Shown: positions 1-10,234, counted from the stretch's first letter. The stretch is DNA of 64,000 nt from an uncultured Pseudanabaenaceae cyanobacterium (GCA_937927915.1 CALGKB010000004.1:496001-560000), one strand, 5' to 3'. A program made the numbers and translations. Notes: generated by a model from the sequence alone, not told the origin.

Positions 1-462
1 CGCAATCGCGCTGTTAAACGTGTCACTCCCCCGGAGCCTGTCTACAACAGCCGTCTCGTAAATATGCTGATTAAAAGGCTCATGCTCAATGGCAAACTGG
101 CGCTTGCTTCCCGCATTGTCTACAAAGCATTGGATTTAGTGGGACAGCGTACAGGCAATCCCCCCCTTGAAGTGTTTGAGCGGGCAGTGCGTAATGCCAC
201 ACCCCTAGTGGAAGTAAAAGCAAAACGGGTGGGGGGAGCTACCTACCAAGTGCCGATGGAAGTGCGCAGCGATCGGGGAGTTTCCCTGGCTCTGCGGTGG
301 ATTATCCAGTATGCCCGCCAGCGCAACGGCAAGGGGATGGTGATCAAACTAGCAAATGAAATTATGGACGCTTCTAACGAGACAGGGGGAGCCATCCGCA
401 AGCGGGAAGAGACCCACAAGATGGCAGAAGCTAACAAAGCCTTTGCTCACTACCGCTACTAA
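1..462 (+). CDS. rpsG: 30S ribosomal protein S7, 5' end cut by window edge
   Basis: This is the S7 protein, a primary 16S rRNA-binding protein of the 30S head that nucleates assembly and contacts tRNA at the E site. The frame is open from base 1 and reads [20 protein letters not shown] before the first internal ATG at 64, so the true start lies just upstream of the window. About 153 residues are visible against a usual 156, so only two or three residues are missing. The C-terminus ([14 protein letters not shown]) is typical of bacterial S7. It is followed after 62 bp by fusA and tuf, the classical str operon order, with rpsL expected upstream. Identification is secure. Confidence 0.97.
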   Translation, partial: RNRAVKRVTPPEPVYNSRLVNMLIKRLMLNGKLALASRIVYKALDLVGQRTGNPPLEVFERAVRNATPLVEVKAKRVGGATYQVPMEVRSDRGVSLALRWIIQYARQRNGKGMVIKLANEIMDASNETGGAIRKREETHKMAEANKAFAHYRY

Positions 463-524
463 AATGAGATTGTGCTATTCTTTATACTGGTTTAAGATTT
501 TCGCCCTTTGACGAGGAAAACAAC

Positions 525-2648
525 GTGGCAAGAACTATCCCCCTAGAGAGAGTACGCAACATCGGTATCGCCGCCCACATTGACGCGGGTAAGACGACCA
601 CAACGGAACGTATCCTGTTCTACTCTGGTCTCATCCACAAGATGGGGGAGGTGCATGAGGGTACGTCGGTGACCGACTGGATGGCCCAGGAGCGGGAGCG
701 GGGCATCACAATCACGGCAGCAGCGATTAGTACAGCCTGGACAATTCGCGACCCCAATAACCCCAGTCAGCCCCTGCCGGGTGCGCCAGAGCACAAGATT
801 AACATTATCGACACCCCTGGTCACGTTGATTTCACGATCGAGGTAGAGCGATCGATGCGGGTACTGGATGGGGTGATTACAGTGTTGTGCTCTGTGGGAG
901 GAGTACAGCCCCAGACAGAGACAGTATGGCGACAGGCAGACCGCTACAAGGTACCCCGTATTATCTACGTCAACAAGATGGACAGAACGGGGGCTAACTT
1001 CTTCAAGGTGTATAACCAAGTGCGGGAGCGGTTGCGGGCTAACGCTGTGCCCATTCAGATTCCCATTGGCAGTGAGTCTGACCTCAAGGGCATTGTAGAC
1101 CTGCTCAGGATGAAGGCATACATCTACTACGATGAGCTGGGCAAGGACATCCGCGTAGAAGAGATTCCCGCCGAGGTAAAGGAAGTAGCAGAAGAATACC
1201 GCGTCAAGTTAGTAGAAGCGGTAGCGGAGACTGATGATGACCTAATGACCAAGTACTTGGAAGGGGAAGACCTAACAGAAGAAGAAATCAAGGTTGCTCT
1301 GCGCAAAGGGACTATCAATGGCACGATCGTGCCCATGCTGTGCGGTTCTTCCTTCAAGAACAAGGGGGTACAGCTTTTGCTAAACGCAGTGGTGGATTAT
1401 TTGCCCTCCCCGATCGATATTCCTGCTATCAAAGGGAAGCTACCGGATGGCACGGAGGTAGAGCGCAAAGCCAGTGATGAGGAGCCGATGTCTGCCCTGG
1501 CATTTAAGTTAATGAGCGACAAATTTGGTGATTTGACCTTCGTGCGTATTTACTCCGGCGTGATGAGTAAGGGTTCCTACGTCCTTAATGCCAGCAAGAA
1601 CAAGAAGGAACGGGTATCGCGCCTAGTGGTACTGAAGGCAGACGAGCGCATTGAAGTCGATGAGCTGCGGGCAGGGGACCTAGGGGCAATCATTGGTTTG
1701 AAGGATACCACTACAGGGGACACTCTCTGCGATGAAAATGCGCCGGTCATTTTGGAATCCCTGTTTATCCCCGAGGCAGTCATCTCTGTGGCAGTGGAAC
1801 CCAAGACCAAGGCAGACATGGACAAGCTCTCCAAGGCACTGCAAGCACTTTCCAAGGAAGACCCCACCTTCCGTGTCTCCCTGGATACAGAGACTAATCA
1901 GACTATCATTTCGGGGATGGGAGAACTGCACCTAGAGATTCTGGTAGACCGCATGATGCGGGAGTTCAACGTGGAAGCCAATGTCGGTGCACCCCAGGTG
2001 GCATACCGTGAGACCATCCGTAAGCCTGTCAGCCGCGTAGAGGGCAAATTCATTCGCCAGAGCGGTGGTAAGGGGCAGTATGGTCACGTAGTCATTGACC
2101 TGGAGCCAGGGGAGCCAGCTAGTGGTTTTGAGTTTGTCTCCAAGATTGTGGGTGGGGTAGTACCCAAGGAATACGTGCCCGCTGTGGAGCAGGGGATCAA
2201 AGAGACCTGCGAATCCGGTGTTTTGGCAGGTTATCCCCTAATTGACATCCGCGCTACCCTGGTTGACGGCTCCTACCACGAAGTGGATTCCTCGGAAATG
2301 GCATTTAAGATTGCGGCATCAATAGCCTTGAAGGAGGCGGTGATGAAAGCTTCACCGGTTCTCTTGGAGCCGATGATGAAAGTAGAAGTAGAAGTACCAG
2401 AAGACTACATTGGTACTATAATAGGTGATCTCAACTCACGGCGCGGACAAATTGAAGGACAAACCGTAGAGATGGGGATCGCCAAGGTGACAGCGAAGGT
2501 TCCCTTAGCCCAAATGTTTGGCTATGCGACGGACATTCGCTCCAAGACTCAAGGTAGGGGCATCTTCACTATGGAGTTTAGCCACTACGAAGAGGTACCT
2601 CGGAATGTTGCCGAGACCATCATTGCCAAAAGCAAATCTAAGGAATAA
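525..2648 (+). CDS. fusA: Elongation factor G
   Basis: Translational GTPase that drives tRNA-mRNA translocation and, with RRF, ribosome recycling. The 707-residue product has the G1 motif [14 protein letters not shown] near residue 17, the switch segment [12 protein letters not shown]3 DTPGHVDF and G4 NKMD, followed by EF-G domains II to V. About 14 residues are inserted before G3 (around [12 protein letters not shown]); I believe a similar insertion occurs in other cyanobacterial EF-G proteins. The start is GTG at 525 with a gaggaaa ribosome site 8 bases upstream. It lies between rpsG and tuf, with 32 bp to tuf, and is presumably co-transcribed with both. Confidence 0.98.
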   Translation: MARTIPLERVRNIGIAAHIDAGKTTTTERILFYSGLIHKMGEVHEGTSVTDWMAQERERGITITAAAISTAWTIRDPNNPSQPLPGAPEHKINIIDTPGHVDFTIEVERSMRVLDGVITVLCSVGGVQPQTETVWRQADRYKVPRIIYVNKMDRTGANFFKVYNQVRERLRANAVPIQIPIGSESDLKGIVDLLRMKAYIYYDELGKDIRVEEIPAEVKEVAEEYRVKLVEAVAETDDDLMTKYLEGEDLTEEEIKVALRKGTINGTIVPMLCGSSFKNKGVQLLLNAVVDYLPSPIDIPAIKGKLPDGTEVERKASDEEPMSALAFKLMSDKFGDLTFVRIYSGVMSKGSYVLNASKNKKERVSRLVVLKADERIEVDELRAGDLGAIIGLKDTTTGDTLCDENAPVILESLFIPEAVISVAVEPKTKADMDKLSKALQALSKEDPTFRVSLDTETNQTIISGMGELHLEILVDRMMREFNVEANVGAPQVAYRETIRKPVSRVEGKFIRQSGGKGQYGHVVIDLEPGEPASGFEFVSKIVGGVVPKEYVPAVEQGIKETCESGVLAGYPLIDIRATLVDGSYHEVDSSEMAFKIAASIALKEAVMKASPVLLEPMMKVEVEVPEDYIGTIIGDLNSRRGQIEGQTVEMGIAKVTAKVPLAQMFGYATDIRSKTQGRGIFTMEFSHYEEVPRNVAETIIAKSKSKE

Positions 2649-2680
2649 CACATAGTAGGAAGGAAGGGACAACTCAAACA

Positions 2681-3913
2681 ATGGCACGCGAAAAATTTGA
2701 ACGGAGTAAGCCTCACGTTAACATTGGCACGATCGGTCACGTTGACCACGGCAAGACTACTCTGACTGCGGCTATTACCATGACCCTAGCGGCAGCAGGG
2801 AAGGCGAAGGCGAAGAAGTACGATGAAATCGATGCCGCTCCGGAAGAGAGAGCACGGGGGATTACCATTAACACTGCCCACGTGGAGTACGAAACAGACA
2901 AGCGGCACTATGCCCACGTTGATTGCCCTGGTCATGCTGACTATGTGAAGAACATGATTACGGGGGCAGCTCAGATGGATGGGGCAATTTTGCTGGTATC
3001 GGCGGCGGACGGACCTGAACCCCAAACGAGAGAGCACATTCTCCTTGCGCGCCAGGTAGGTGTTCCCCGTATGGTGGTATTTATGAACAAGGCAGACCTG
3101 ATGGAGGGAGAGGAAGAGCTAGTGGAGCTAGTGGAGCTGGAAATAAGAGAGCTGCTTAGTTCCTACGGCTTTGATGGGGACAACGTGCCTATCATCCTGG
3201 GTTCTGCCAAGAAAGCGCTCGACCACATGATTGAGAATCCCAACACGCAGCGGGGGGAAAATCCCTGGGTGGATAAGATTTGGGAACTGATGGATGCTGT
3301 GGATGAGTACATTCCCACGCCGGAGCGGGATATTGACAAGCCCTTCCTGATGGCGGTAGAAGATGTATTCTCCATCACGGGTCGTGGTACTGTGGCTACG
3401 GGGCGGATCGAGCGCGGTCGCGTGAAACTGGGTGACCAGGTAGAACTGGTGGGCATCAAAGAAACCCGCAGCACGACAGTCACGGGGATTGAAATGTTCA
3501 AGAAGACCCTGGAAGAGGGGATTGCAGGGGATAACGCTGGTCTCCTGTTGCGGGGTATGCAAAAGGACGATGTCCAGCGGGGTATGGTGCTGGCTAAGCC
3601 CGGTTCTATCACGCCCCACACAGAGTTTGAAGCACAGGTCTACGTGCTGACAGAAAAGGAGGGCGGTCGCAAAACTCCCTTCTTTGCAGGTTATCGTCCC
3701 CAGTTCTATGTGCGCACCACGGACGTGACGGGTACGATCAAGTCCTTTACGGCTGACGATGGCAGCCCTGCTGAAATGGTAATGCCCGGTGACCGCGTGA
3801 AAATGACGGTGGAACTGATCAACCCGATTGCTATCGAGCAGGAAATGCGCTTTGCTATCCGTGAAGGTGGTCGCACCGTTGGTTCTGGTGTGGTAACCAA
3901 GATTCTGAAGTAG
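2681..3913 (+). CDS. tuf: Elongation factor Tu
   Basis: GTPase that delivers aminoacyl-tRNA to the ribosomal A site; its exchange factor EF-Ts is encoded at 56392-57291 in this window. The 410-residue product has G1 [10 protein letters not shown], the effector loop [15 protein letters not shown]3 DCPGHADY and G4 NKAD. The C-terminal domains carry the usual motifs ([24 protein letters not shown]). ATG start with an aaggaaggga ribosome site. In most cyanobacteria rpsJ follows tuf directly, but here a strong hairpin terminator follows and the next gene is ruvX, so the str operon ends at tuf. Confidence 0.98.
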   Translation: MAREKFERSKPHVNIGTIGHVDHGKTTLTAAITMTLAAAGKAKAKKYDEIDAAPEERARGITINTAHVEYETDKRHYAHVDCPGHADYVKNMITGAAQMDGAILLVSAADGPEPQTREHILLARQVGVPRMVVFMNKADLMEGEEELVELVELEIRELLSSYGFDGDNVPIILGSAKKALDHMIENPNTQRGENPWVDKIWELMDAVDEYIPTPERDIDKPFLMAVEDVFSITGRGTVATGRIERGRVKLGDQVELVGIKETRSTTVTGIEMFKKTLEEGIAGDNAGLLLRGMQKDDVQRGMVLAKPGSITPHTEFEAQVYVLTEKEGGRKTPFFAGYRPQFYVRTTDVTGTIKSFTADDGSPAEMVMPGDRVKMTVELINPIAIEQEMRFAIREGGRTVGSGVVTKILK

Positions 3914-3937
3914 TATTACCTGTAGTTACAGGGAGGT

Positions 3938-3983
3938 TAGACCAGCCTTAAGATAATACTCTAGGGTTGGTCTACTTTATTTT
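3938..3983 (+). terminator. Rho-independent terminator after tuf
   Basis: Bases 3938-3947 (tagaccagcc) pair with 3965-3974 (ggttggtcta) in a 10-bp stem containing one G-T pair. The loop is 17 bases and a T-rich run (ctttatttt) follows. It begins 24 bp after the tuf stop codon. A smaller hairpin (cctgtagttacagg, 3919-3932) precedes it. The stem covers the TTG at 3967 that could be read as the ruvX start, which argues for a start downstream. Confidence 0.8.
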
Positions 3984-4404
3984 GGAGAGGGTAGCAGCTT
4001 TAGGGTTAGATGTAGGACGGAAGCGCATCGGGGTAGCGGGCTGTGACGGTCTAGGACTGTTTGCCTGGGGCATTACCACGATCGAGCGCAAGACTTGGGC
4101 GCAGGATATGGCGCAGCTGGCACAGATTATCAAGGAGCGGCAGGTCAACGTGCTGGTGGTGGGTCTGCCCTACAATATGGATGGCAGTTTGGGCTACCAG
4201 GGGCGGCAAGTACAAAAATTTGCCCAGCGCTGTAGTGAATGTCTGAAATTGCCGGTGGAGTATGTGGACGAACGGCTCACTTCCTACATGGCAGAGCAAC
4301 TCCTACTGGAAGAGGGCATTTCCCCCAGGGAGTACAAGGCTTTGGTCGATCGCAAAGCGGCGGCAATTATTTTGCAGCAATGGCTCGATCAGCGGCGAAA
4401 ATAG
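3982..4404 (+). CDS. ruvX: RuvX/YqgF family putative Holliday junction resolvase (pre-16S rRNA nuclease)
   Basis: Small RNase H-fold nuclease of the YqgF family, linked in bacteria to 16S rRNA 5' maturation and possibly recombination. The family signature ALGLDVGRKRIGVAG lies at the N-terminus with its metal-binding Asp. A second motif (NVLVVGLPYNMDGSLG) and the late acidic pair YVDERLTSYMAE and LVDRKAAAIILQQ complete the active site. About 140 residues, as is usual. No ATG fits the beginning. I prefer TTG at 3982 because the alternative TTG at 3967 lies inside the tuf terminator stem. Start uncertain, family secure. Confidence 0.9.
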   Translation: MERVAALGLDVGRKRIGVAGCDGLGLFAWGITTIERKTWAQDMAQLAQIIKERQVNVLVVGLPYNMDGSLGYQGRQVQKFAQRCSECLKLPVEYVDERLTSYMAEQLLLEEGISPREYKALVDRKAAAIILQQWLDQRRK

Positions 4405-4437
4405 GGTAAATTCTTTATTATTATCTAGGGAAGAGGT

Positions 4438-4965
4438 ATGGAGTCGGAAGTTGTTACTTTGAAGGACGAACAGGGGCGTTCCCTGTCCTGTATTGTAGAG
4501 AGAGTTTTTCCTGTGGGAAATGAGAAATATCTCCTACTCCAGCCTGTCGATCCCTGTGTCTACATTTTTGGCTGGGAGGGCGAGGGGGAAGAGAGTACCC
4601 TCAAGGACTTAGATGATGAAGAGCTGGATGTGATTTTCCCCACTGCCCAGGCGGTTTTGGCAGAGTTAAATCTCAATCTGTTGCGCACAGCTTTTAGTTT
4701 GACGGTGGAAGGGGATATACCTGAGCCGGAGGAAGACGAAATCTATGTTCTCAACGATGATGAGGAGAACTATGAAGAGTTACAGCAATTAGCCACTTTC
4801 TTCCACGAGGAGCAGGAATATGCCATTTTTGTTGCCCTGGACCCCATGATTTTCTTTGCCAAGTATAACGACAAGCATGAGTTAGAAATGCTAGGGGAGG
4901 AGGAGCTAGAAAACCTGCAACTACACCTGGAAGCCCTCATGATTGATGAAGAAGAAAACGGTTAG
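4438..4965 (+). CDS. DUF3727 family cyanobacterial protein
   Basis: A 175-residue acidic protein matching the DUF3727 family found in cyanobacteria and plastid-bearing plants; its function is not established here. The N-terminal part (VVTLKDEQGRSLSCIVERV) resembles DUF1292 proteins. The C-terminal half holds a segment typical of the family (YAIFVALDPMIFFAKYND) and ends in an acidic run. ATG start at 4438 with gggaagagg just upstream. Its last 23 bases overlap the start of mltG, and the run ruvX-DUF3727-mltG-YqeG is so tightly packed that it is likely one transcript. Confidence 0.8.
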   Translation: MESEVVTLKDEQGRSLSCIVERVFPVGNEKYLLLQPVDPCVYIFGWEGEGEESTLKDLDDEELDVIFPTAQAVLAELNLNLLRTAFSLTVEGDIPEPEEDEIYVLNDDEENYEELQQLATFFHEEQEYAIFVALDPMIFFAKYNDKHELEMLGEEELENLQLHLEALMIDEEENG

Positions 4966-5965
4966 GTGGGGTAGGTGGTGGCTGTTTCTCCTGTGGGGAT
5001 GGCTGGCAGGGGTACTGTGGCGGAGTTGGACAGCTGCTCCCAACAGTAGTGAACGGGTGGTGCGCCTCCATGTGGCGACTGATACCCCTACCAGGGTACT
5101 GCTACAGGAACTCAAGGCTCAGGGGTTGATCCGATCGATGTGGGCAATGCGTCTGTGGCTCAAGGTGACGGGGCAGAGCATCCAGGCGGGCACCTACGAC
5201 TTCAGGGGGGATCAATCTCTGACCCAGGTGGCAGCGCAGTTGCAGAAGGGCTTTGTTGCTACCAATCGGGTCACCATTCCGGAAGGCTGGCGGATTGAGG
5301 ATATGGCAGCCCACTTTGCCAAGTTGGGTTATTTCAGCAGCACAGAGTTCAAGCAGGCAACGCAGCGGGCTACTGCCTCCTATTTCCCTGCTTGGCTGCC
5401 GCCGGACGTGGATACCCTAGAGGGTTTTTTGTTTCCCGATACCTATGAATTCCCCCTGCAGGGTATAACTCCTACTGAGGTGGTGAAGATGATGACCGAT
5501 CGCTTTGCTGCTGTGGCGCTACCCCTCTACCGCGAGCAAAATAAAACCAATCTCTCTTTGGTGCAGTGGGTGACCTTAGCCAGCATTGTGGAAAAGGAAG
5601 CTGTCTTGGACACAGAGCGCCCTACGATTGCGGGGGTATTTTGGCGACGCTTGCAAAAGGGTATGAAACTAGAGGCGGACCCTACGGTGGAATACGGGCT
5701 AAATATCAAACAAACCCAGGAGCAGCCCCTCACCCTAGAGCAGGTGCGTACCCCTAACCCCTTCAATACCTACCTCAACCCTGGCTTGCCCCCCCACCCC
5801 ATTGCTGCCCCTGGCTTAGCCAGTCTGCAGGTGACCCTTGCCCCCCCCGAGACGGATTTTCTGTTTTTTGTCGCTCGTTACGATGGCAGTCATATCTTTA
5901 GCCGTACACTGGAAGAACACGAACAAGCTGTGCAAAAAGTAGCTAAGCAACTAGCGGGGCAATGA
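4943..5965 (+). CDS. mltG: Endolytic murein transglycosylase MltG (YceG-like)
   Basis: Membrane-anchored lytic transglycosylase that cuts nascent peptidoglycan strands and helps set glycan length. The 340-residue product starts with a cytosolic basic segment and one transmembrane helix (WLFLLWGWLAGVLW), followed by a LysM-like region. The YceG catalytic domain has ASIVEKEAV, carrying the catalytic Glu, then VFWRRLQKGMKLEADPTVEY and YLNPGLPPHPIAAPG. It overlaps the preceding gene by 23 bp and the next by 4 bp (ATGA), indicating translational coupling. Family assignment is secure. Confidence 0.93.
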   Translation: MMKKKTVRWGRWWLFLLWGWLAGVLWRSWTAAPNSSERVVRLHVATDTPTRVLLQELKAQGLIRSMWAMRLWLKVTGQSIQAGTYDFRGDQSLTQVAAQLQKGFVATNRVTIPEGWRIEDMAAHFAKLGYFSSTEFKQATQRATASYFPAWLPPDVDTLEGFLFPDTYEFPLQGITPTEVVKMMTDRFAAVALPLYREQNKTNLSLVQWVTLASIVEKEAVLDTERPTIAGVFWRRLQKGMKLEADPTVEYGLNIKQTQEQPLTLEQVRTPNPFNTYLNPGLPPHPIAAPGLASLQVTLAPPETDFLFFVARYDGSHIFSRTLEEHEQAVQKVAKQLAGQ

Positions 5966-6501
5966 ACATCTGGTCAAGCCTTGTAACCCTAGGGGGCAAG
6001 CTGTTGGTACCTGATTTGGTAGTGACGCAGCCGATTTGGTGTCTAGACGTGGCTATGTTGCAACAACGGGGTATCAAAGGCATGGTGCTGGATGTGGACA
6101 ACACGCTCCTGGGGAATAGGGAAAGGGAAGTGTCCCCCGCTGTGAAACATTGGGTCAGTCAGGTGCGCCAACAAATGCCCCTGTGGTTGGTCAGCAATAA
6201 CTGTTTCCACCACCGCATTAAAACTATTGCTGATTCCTTGCAGTTGCCTTTCTATGCCAATGCTGCCAAACCCTCGCGGCGCTGTGTGAAAAGAGCGATC
6301 GAGGCAATGGGGCTAGAACCTGCCCAGGTGGCTATGGTGGGCGATCGTTTGTTGACCGATATTGTGGTGGGCAATCGCTTGGGGATGTACACGATTTTAA
6401 TCCAGCCTCCTGCCCCCGTAGAAGGGACATCTCGCCTGGTGCGGGAGGGGGAAGTGTGGTTAGCCCGCCTGTTTAACGCCAATTATCCCAGTTGTTATTG
6501 A
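5962..6501 (+). CDS. YqeG family HAD-IIIA phosphatase
   Basis: HAD-superfamily hydrolase of the YqeG type, 179 residues, substrate unknown. Motif I is VLDVDNTLL (Asp nucleophile and the second Asp), motif II is LVSNN, the motif III lysine lies in AAKPSRRC, and the acidic motif is MVGDRLLTDIVVGN. Its start codon overlaps the mltG stop (ATGA), so it is the last gene of the ruvX-mltG group. Its 3' end overlaps the convergent FAD oxidoreductase gene by 29 bp, so its last codons are antisense to that gene's end. Confidence 0.9.
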   Translation: MNIWSSLVTLGGKLLVPDLVVTQPIWCLDVAMLQQRGIKGMVLDVDNTLLGNREREVSPAVKHWVSQVRQQMPLWLVSNNCFHHRIKTIADSLQLPFYANAAKPSRRCVKRAIEAMGLEPAQVAMVGDRLLTDIVVGNRLGMYTILIQPPAPVEGTSRLVREGEVWLARLFNANYPSCY

Positions 6502-8458
6502 AGATAGAGGTGTCAGGGAAGCTGGTGGGGTTGCCATTGCGGTTGAGGATTTGTTGTAATTCCTCTAGGAGGGGTTCCGAGCGGGGGAGGTCGTCCACGA
6601 GGGTGTAGGGGAAGATGCCCTTGCGCAGGGCAAAGTCGGCAGTGGTACCAGCCGCAGCCCCCGAGGACCATTCAAAACTGTGGACGCGATAGGCAGCAGC
6701 GGCAATGTGACTGGTAGCAATACTCTTACCCGCCACGATGAGATTGTCAATTTTTTGGGGGATCATGGCGCGGAGAGGAATTTGAAAGGGATAGGCTGAC
6801 CCCTGGGCACGGCGCTCGCTAGGACGTTCCCGATTGCCTGGCAATTCCACAGGGTGTTTCTCCATACAGGGGTGAAAGTCGATGGCGTAATGCCCAATCC
6901 CTACGGAGTCGACAAAAATTGTGGAACGCGATCGTTTTGTCACCTGCTCTGGTTTGACCTCTCCCCTAATGACAGTAGCACTCTCCAAACCTGCCAAAAT
7001 TGCCATCACACTGCGGTACTGTTGGGGGGTCAGGACTTGGCGGTAGTAGGGGTCAGTGTAATCGCGGCGGGAGATGTCCAATTCTGTGACGCTGAATCCC
7101 TGGGGATGCCCCCAACCAGGACGACCGATGATACGGCGACTCTCACGGATGTAAGGGTACTTAGACAAACCATGGGCGGTGTTCATGGGGCTGTCGAAAC
7201 CCTCTAGGTAGCGGATGTAGGGGTAGGGCTTCTTGACCCCATCCCCTAACTGGGAATCCGTTGTGCCGGAGTGCAACCAGTGAAAGTAACCTTTGGCAAG
7301 GAGTTCCCCCTGGCGCAGAGTTTCTACCCGCAATCCCCCCTGCCAGCCCCCTGGTTGGAGTTGCCCCAATTGCTGCAGTTGTTCCCTAGTGTAAATGAGG
7401 TTGTCTTTGCTAGTGCCAGGGCGGTAGTCGTTGCCCCATGTCCAGTTCTGCATGGAAATATCCCCCACCACGATCGCGTCATCCCGCTTGAAGTCGGCAA
7501 AGGGGAAGTTGCGTTCAAACCGTTCGGGGGTAGGGGTAAAGATGCGGCGGTAGGTAAAGACAAAGGGAAAGCTAGCCAGACTGGGCAATTCGTAGCTGTA
7601 GTAGGGGGCATAGCGCTGGTAAAAAGGCGGTAGGGGAATGTCCTGGGGGGTAGCAGTGGCTTCCATCGCAAAGGTATAGGTGAAACCCTGGGTGCAGTAG
7701 GGGTCGGGGGTGCTACTGGAAGAAGAGGGTTCTAAGACCGATCGGGCATCGATCCCTAACCTGTAGGGCACATCGGCGAGGGCAACGATTTCCCCTGTTT
7801 CTGTAGCTTCAATAACAAACTGGGGGATGATGCGGGTAACCGTCTTGGTAAAGCGGGGGGAGTTTTCATAGCTGTAAGCCTCTGGCAGCAGTTCTGAGAG
7901 AGGAAAGGTGTTGAGGGGAGGAGCACCGGGCGCTGGTTGGTGGGTAATGACAATTGCCGATCGGATTTGCCGATCTTTAATCTCCAGGTCTTTCACCACC
8001 GAGGAAAATAGCAGATGCAGTTTGCCCTTGCCTTTTTGTGCCGCCTCCTGGAGCATGGCAAGAATAATCTCATGCCCGTCTTTGGGGAAAAAGCAGGAAG
8101 CACTCACCCAGCATCCCCCCGGATTCTGCCTGCCGTAGCGTTGGGCAATGCGCTCCCGTAACTCGCGATAACCCCGATCGAAAAATAACTGCTCCCGTTG
8201 GGTCGGTCTTTCATCGAGGGCGGCAGTGCCCTGGGCAGAAATCTGTCCCCCCACCCAGTCCGTGATCTCCGTCATACACACCGTCCTGCCCGCTAGGAGA
8301 GCTTCATAGGCAGCCCCTGACCCCGCTAGCCCGCCCCCCACAATCAAAATGTCACAGCGCAATTCCCGATCGATTTGCTGTCCCCCAGAGGGCAATGCTG
8401 CCAATGCCAAAATGACACCTGCCGGCAGCCAGCGCCGCCATAAAATTTTTCTTCTCAC
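6473..8458 (-). CDS. Exported FAD-dependent oxidoreductase
   Basis: A 661-residue flavoprotein of the FAD-dependent oxidoreductase family (FAD_oxidored type). The N-terminus is a probable Sec signal: basic MRRKILWRRW, a hydrophobic stretch and LPSGGQQ. The dinucleotide-binding Rossmann motif CDILIVGGGLAGSGAAYEA follows near residue 34, and a late FAD-binding segment reads NLIVAGKSIATSHIAAAAYR. The start is GTG at 8458, two bases after the stop of the transglutaminase-like gene, so the two are probably co-transcribed. The substrate cannot be read from the sequence. The 3' end overlaps the convergent YqeG gene. Confidence 0.85.
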   Translation of the reverse strand: MRRKILWRRWLPAGVILALAALPSGGQQIDRELRCDILIVGGGLAGSGAAYEALLAGRTVCMTEITDWVGGQISAQGTAALDERPTQREQLFFDRGYRELRERIAQRYGRQNPGGCWVSASCFFPKDGHEIILAMLQEAAQKGKGKLHLLFSSVVKDLEIKDRQIRSAIVITHQPAPGAPPLNTFPLSELLPEAYSYENSPRFTKTVTRIIPQFVIEATETGEIVALADVPYRLGIDARSVLEPSSSSSTPDPYCTQGFTYTFAMEATATPQDIPLPPFYQRYAPYYSYELPSLASFPFVFTYRRIFTPTPERFERNFPFADFKRDDAIVVGDISMQNWTWGNDYRPGTSKDNLIYTREQLQQLGQLQPGGWQGGLRVETLRQGELLAKGYFHWLHSGTTDSQLGDGVKKPYPYIRYLEGFDSPMNTAHGLSKYPYIRESRRIIGRPGWGHPQGFSVTELDISRRDYTDPYYRQVLTPQQYRSVMAILAGLESATVIRGEVKPEQVTKRSRSTIFVDSVGIGHYAIDFHPCMEKHPVELPGNRERPSERRAQGSAYPFQIPLRAMIPQKIDNLIVAGKSIATSHIAAAAYRVHSFEWSSGAAAGTTADFALRKGIFPYTLVDDLPRSEPLLEELQQILNRNGNPTSFPDTSIFNNNWDNWR

Positions 8459-8460
8459 TG

Positions 8461-10026
8461 CTAGTCCAGTTCTCCCAAGATACGAAACCGAATGTGATTG
8501 ATCGCCAGGGAGCCAATGGATAACTCCCCTGGGTCGATCGTTTCAAAGGGAATGCCCTTGCCTAGCTCCACATGATACCAGGGTAAGCCCATAAAAAAGC
8601 GGGTAGGGTAGGGAGGGCGACCGGTGTCATCGGGATTGGATTCCAAGGGCACCCATCCATAGCCCGGCAGGTAAAACTCCAGCCAGACGTGATTGTAATA
8701 CTGATGCAGGACTACTCCCTTGTGTTCCAAAAATTGCGGGCATTTGTAACGCCCCACCGTGCGACAGGGGATACCGTTGAGCCGTGCCAGGGCTAGCAGC
8801 ACCCCCACATATTCACCGCAACTGCCGTAGCCCCGCCTTAACACCACATCAGGACTGTCAAAGGACTCCATGCGGTACTCTAACCGATCGTACACATAGT
8901 TGCGAATATTGAGCATTTTGGTCACCATGTCCTGGGCATCCCCTACTGCTTCCCTTGCCGCTTCCTGCACGATCGGGTGGTCCATACTGAGGTCATCATC
9001 GTCGACCAGATAGCGGGCTTGCAGTTCTGGGGGAATGGGTTGGGACTCTAATTGGGTGGTGTCAATTTCATACTTGATGCCCCGCAGTTCTAACACCGCC
9101 TTCCAGCCAAAACAAAAGCGCTGCTGCGGCAACAGTTTCCCCAACTGAAAGACTGCCACCTTTTGGTCTTCTAGGGTCTCCGTCTGGAAGGGATGCCCCA
9201 TAAAACTCACCGATCGCAGTTTTTGCCTGGGGGTAGTGGCGGGTAGGGCAATTTTCCAAGTCAGGTTGTCGATCGTTTTTGGCTCCTCCGGCAGAATCTC
9301 CTCCACATAGGTCATTTCCACCAAATAGCCGTTGGAGAGAGTGTATTTGCCCTGGGGGATAATCACCTGGGGATAGATAAAGGACTTATCCCGCTCCCCT
9401 ATGTCTGGGTGGCGGGGGTCGTTGGGGTTATCACGGATGTAGAACTCTTTGCCACTTTGCAGGACATAGAGACGGTCTTTGTGGAAATCCAAGCCCTGGG
9501 GGTGGGGGTAGGGAGTGAGGGCACGGTGACGGATATAACCCGTTTTGGTGTCCAAGCAGTAGATGGTCTCCTCCAAACTGTCAGCTACCCACAATTCCTG
9601 TCCCCGCAGAGTCAATTTTTCCTCCCCCTGCCCAGGGGCGGGCATGCGACGGAGTAGGTTACGGGTGGAGCGCCCAAACACCAAAATCTCCCCCTTCCTG
9701 CTGCAACTGACGTACACCCCCCCTTCCGATACCGTAATCCCCTCTACAATTTCTGGCAATTCCAAATATAGCTGCAAGCTAAAGTCCCCCCATTGACAGT
9801 AGTTGATCTGCCTGCCCCGCACTACCCACACCGTCTGCTCAGTAATCGCCAAGTCCGTCACATCCACAAATTCCCGCGTCGTCAGTTGGTTGATCACCAT
9901 CGTGCTCTCCGTTTGGGGGTCGATCACCAGCAAGTAGCCACGATAACTATCGACACAGACCGCTTTCCCCTGATACCAGGCTAGTCCGCGCAAACTATAG
10001 GCAGGATAGGGATAGATGGGGAGCAT
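8461..10026 (-). CDS. Transglutaminase-like protein with N-terminal propeller repeats
   Basis: A 521-residue protein in two parts. Residues about 1-210 look like beta-propeller repeats (GLAWYQGKAVCVDSYRGYL, DLAITEQTVWVV, ELWVADSLEETIYCLD). Residues about 320-480 form a transglutaminase-like cysteine protease fold: catalytic Cys in RRGYGSCGEYVGVLLALAR, His in YYNHVWLEFY and Asp in PLESNPDD. I see no signal peptide. The role could be a peptidase, amidase or cross-linking enzyme; the sequence does not decide. It is immediately upstream of the exported FAD oxidoreductase with a 2-bp gap. ATG start at 10026. Confidence 0.85.
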   Translation of the reverse strand: MLPIYPYPAYSLRGLAWYQGKAVCVDSYRGYLLVIDPQTESTMVINQLTTREFVDVTDLAITEQTVWVVRGRQINYCQWGDFSLQLYLELPEIVEGITVSEGGVYVSCSRKGEILVFGRSTRNLLRRMPAPGQGEEKLTLRGQELWVADSLEETIYCLDTKTGYIRHRALTPYPHPQGLDFHKDRLYVLQSGKEFYIRDNPNDPRHPDIGERDKSFIYPQVIIPQGKYTLSNGYLVEMTYVEEILPEEPKTIDNLTWKIALPATTPRQKLRSVSFMGHPFQTETLEDQKVAVFQLGKLLPQQRFCFGWKAVLELRGIKYEIDTTQLESQPIPPELQARYLVDDDDLSMDHPIVQEAAREAVGDAQDMVTKMLNIRNYVYDRLEYRMESFDSPDVVLRRGYGSCGEYVGVLLALARLNGIPCRTVGRYKCPQFLEHKGVVLHQYYNHVWLEFYLPGYGWVPLESNPDDTGRPPYPTRFFMGLPWYHVELGKGIPFETIDPGELSIGSLAINHIRFRILGELD

Positions 10027-10234
10027 AACTAATCCGTCAACAGCTAGTCTTTAAGATACTGCAAAATTAGCGGTGCCTAAGTTCAACACAAACAGACACC
10101 CAAACCTACCCCAGGGATGTAACAGCCAATTCATAATGGCGGTAAATATACTCCATCAGTGTTGCTAAACCAACAAAAATACGCCAAACCCTGGGCATCA
10201 GTTCTAAAATAACTACGATGTCTCATGTGGCAAG

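Noticed and set aside
525-2648. Insertion in EF-G before the G3 motif as a sign of transfer.
   Set aside because: I believe a similar insertion is present in other cyanobacterial EF-G proteins, so it is not unusual.
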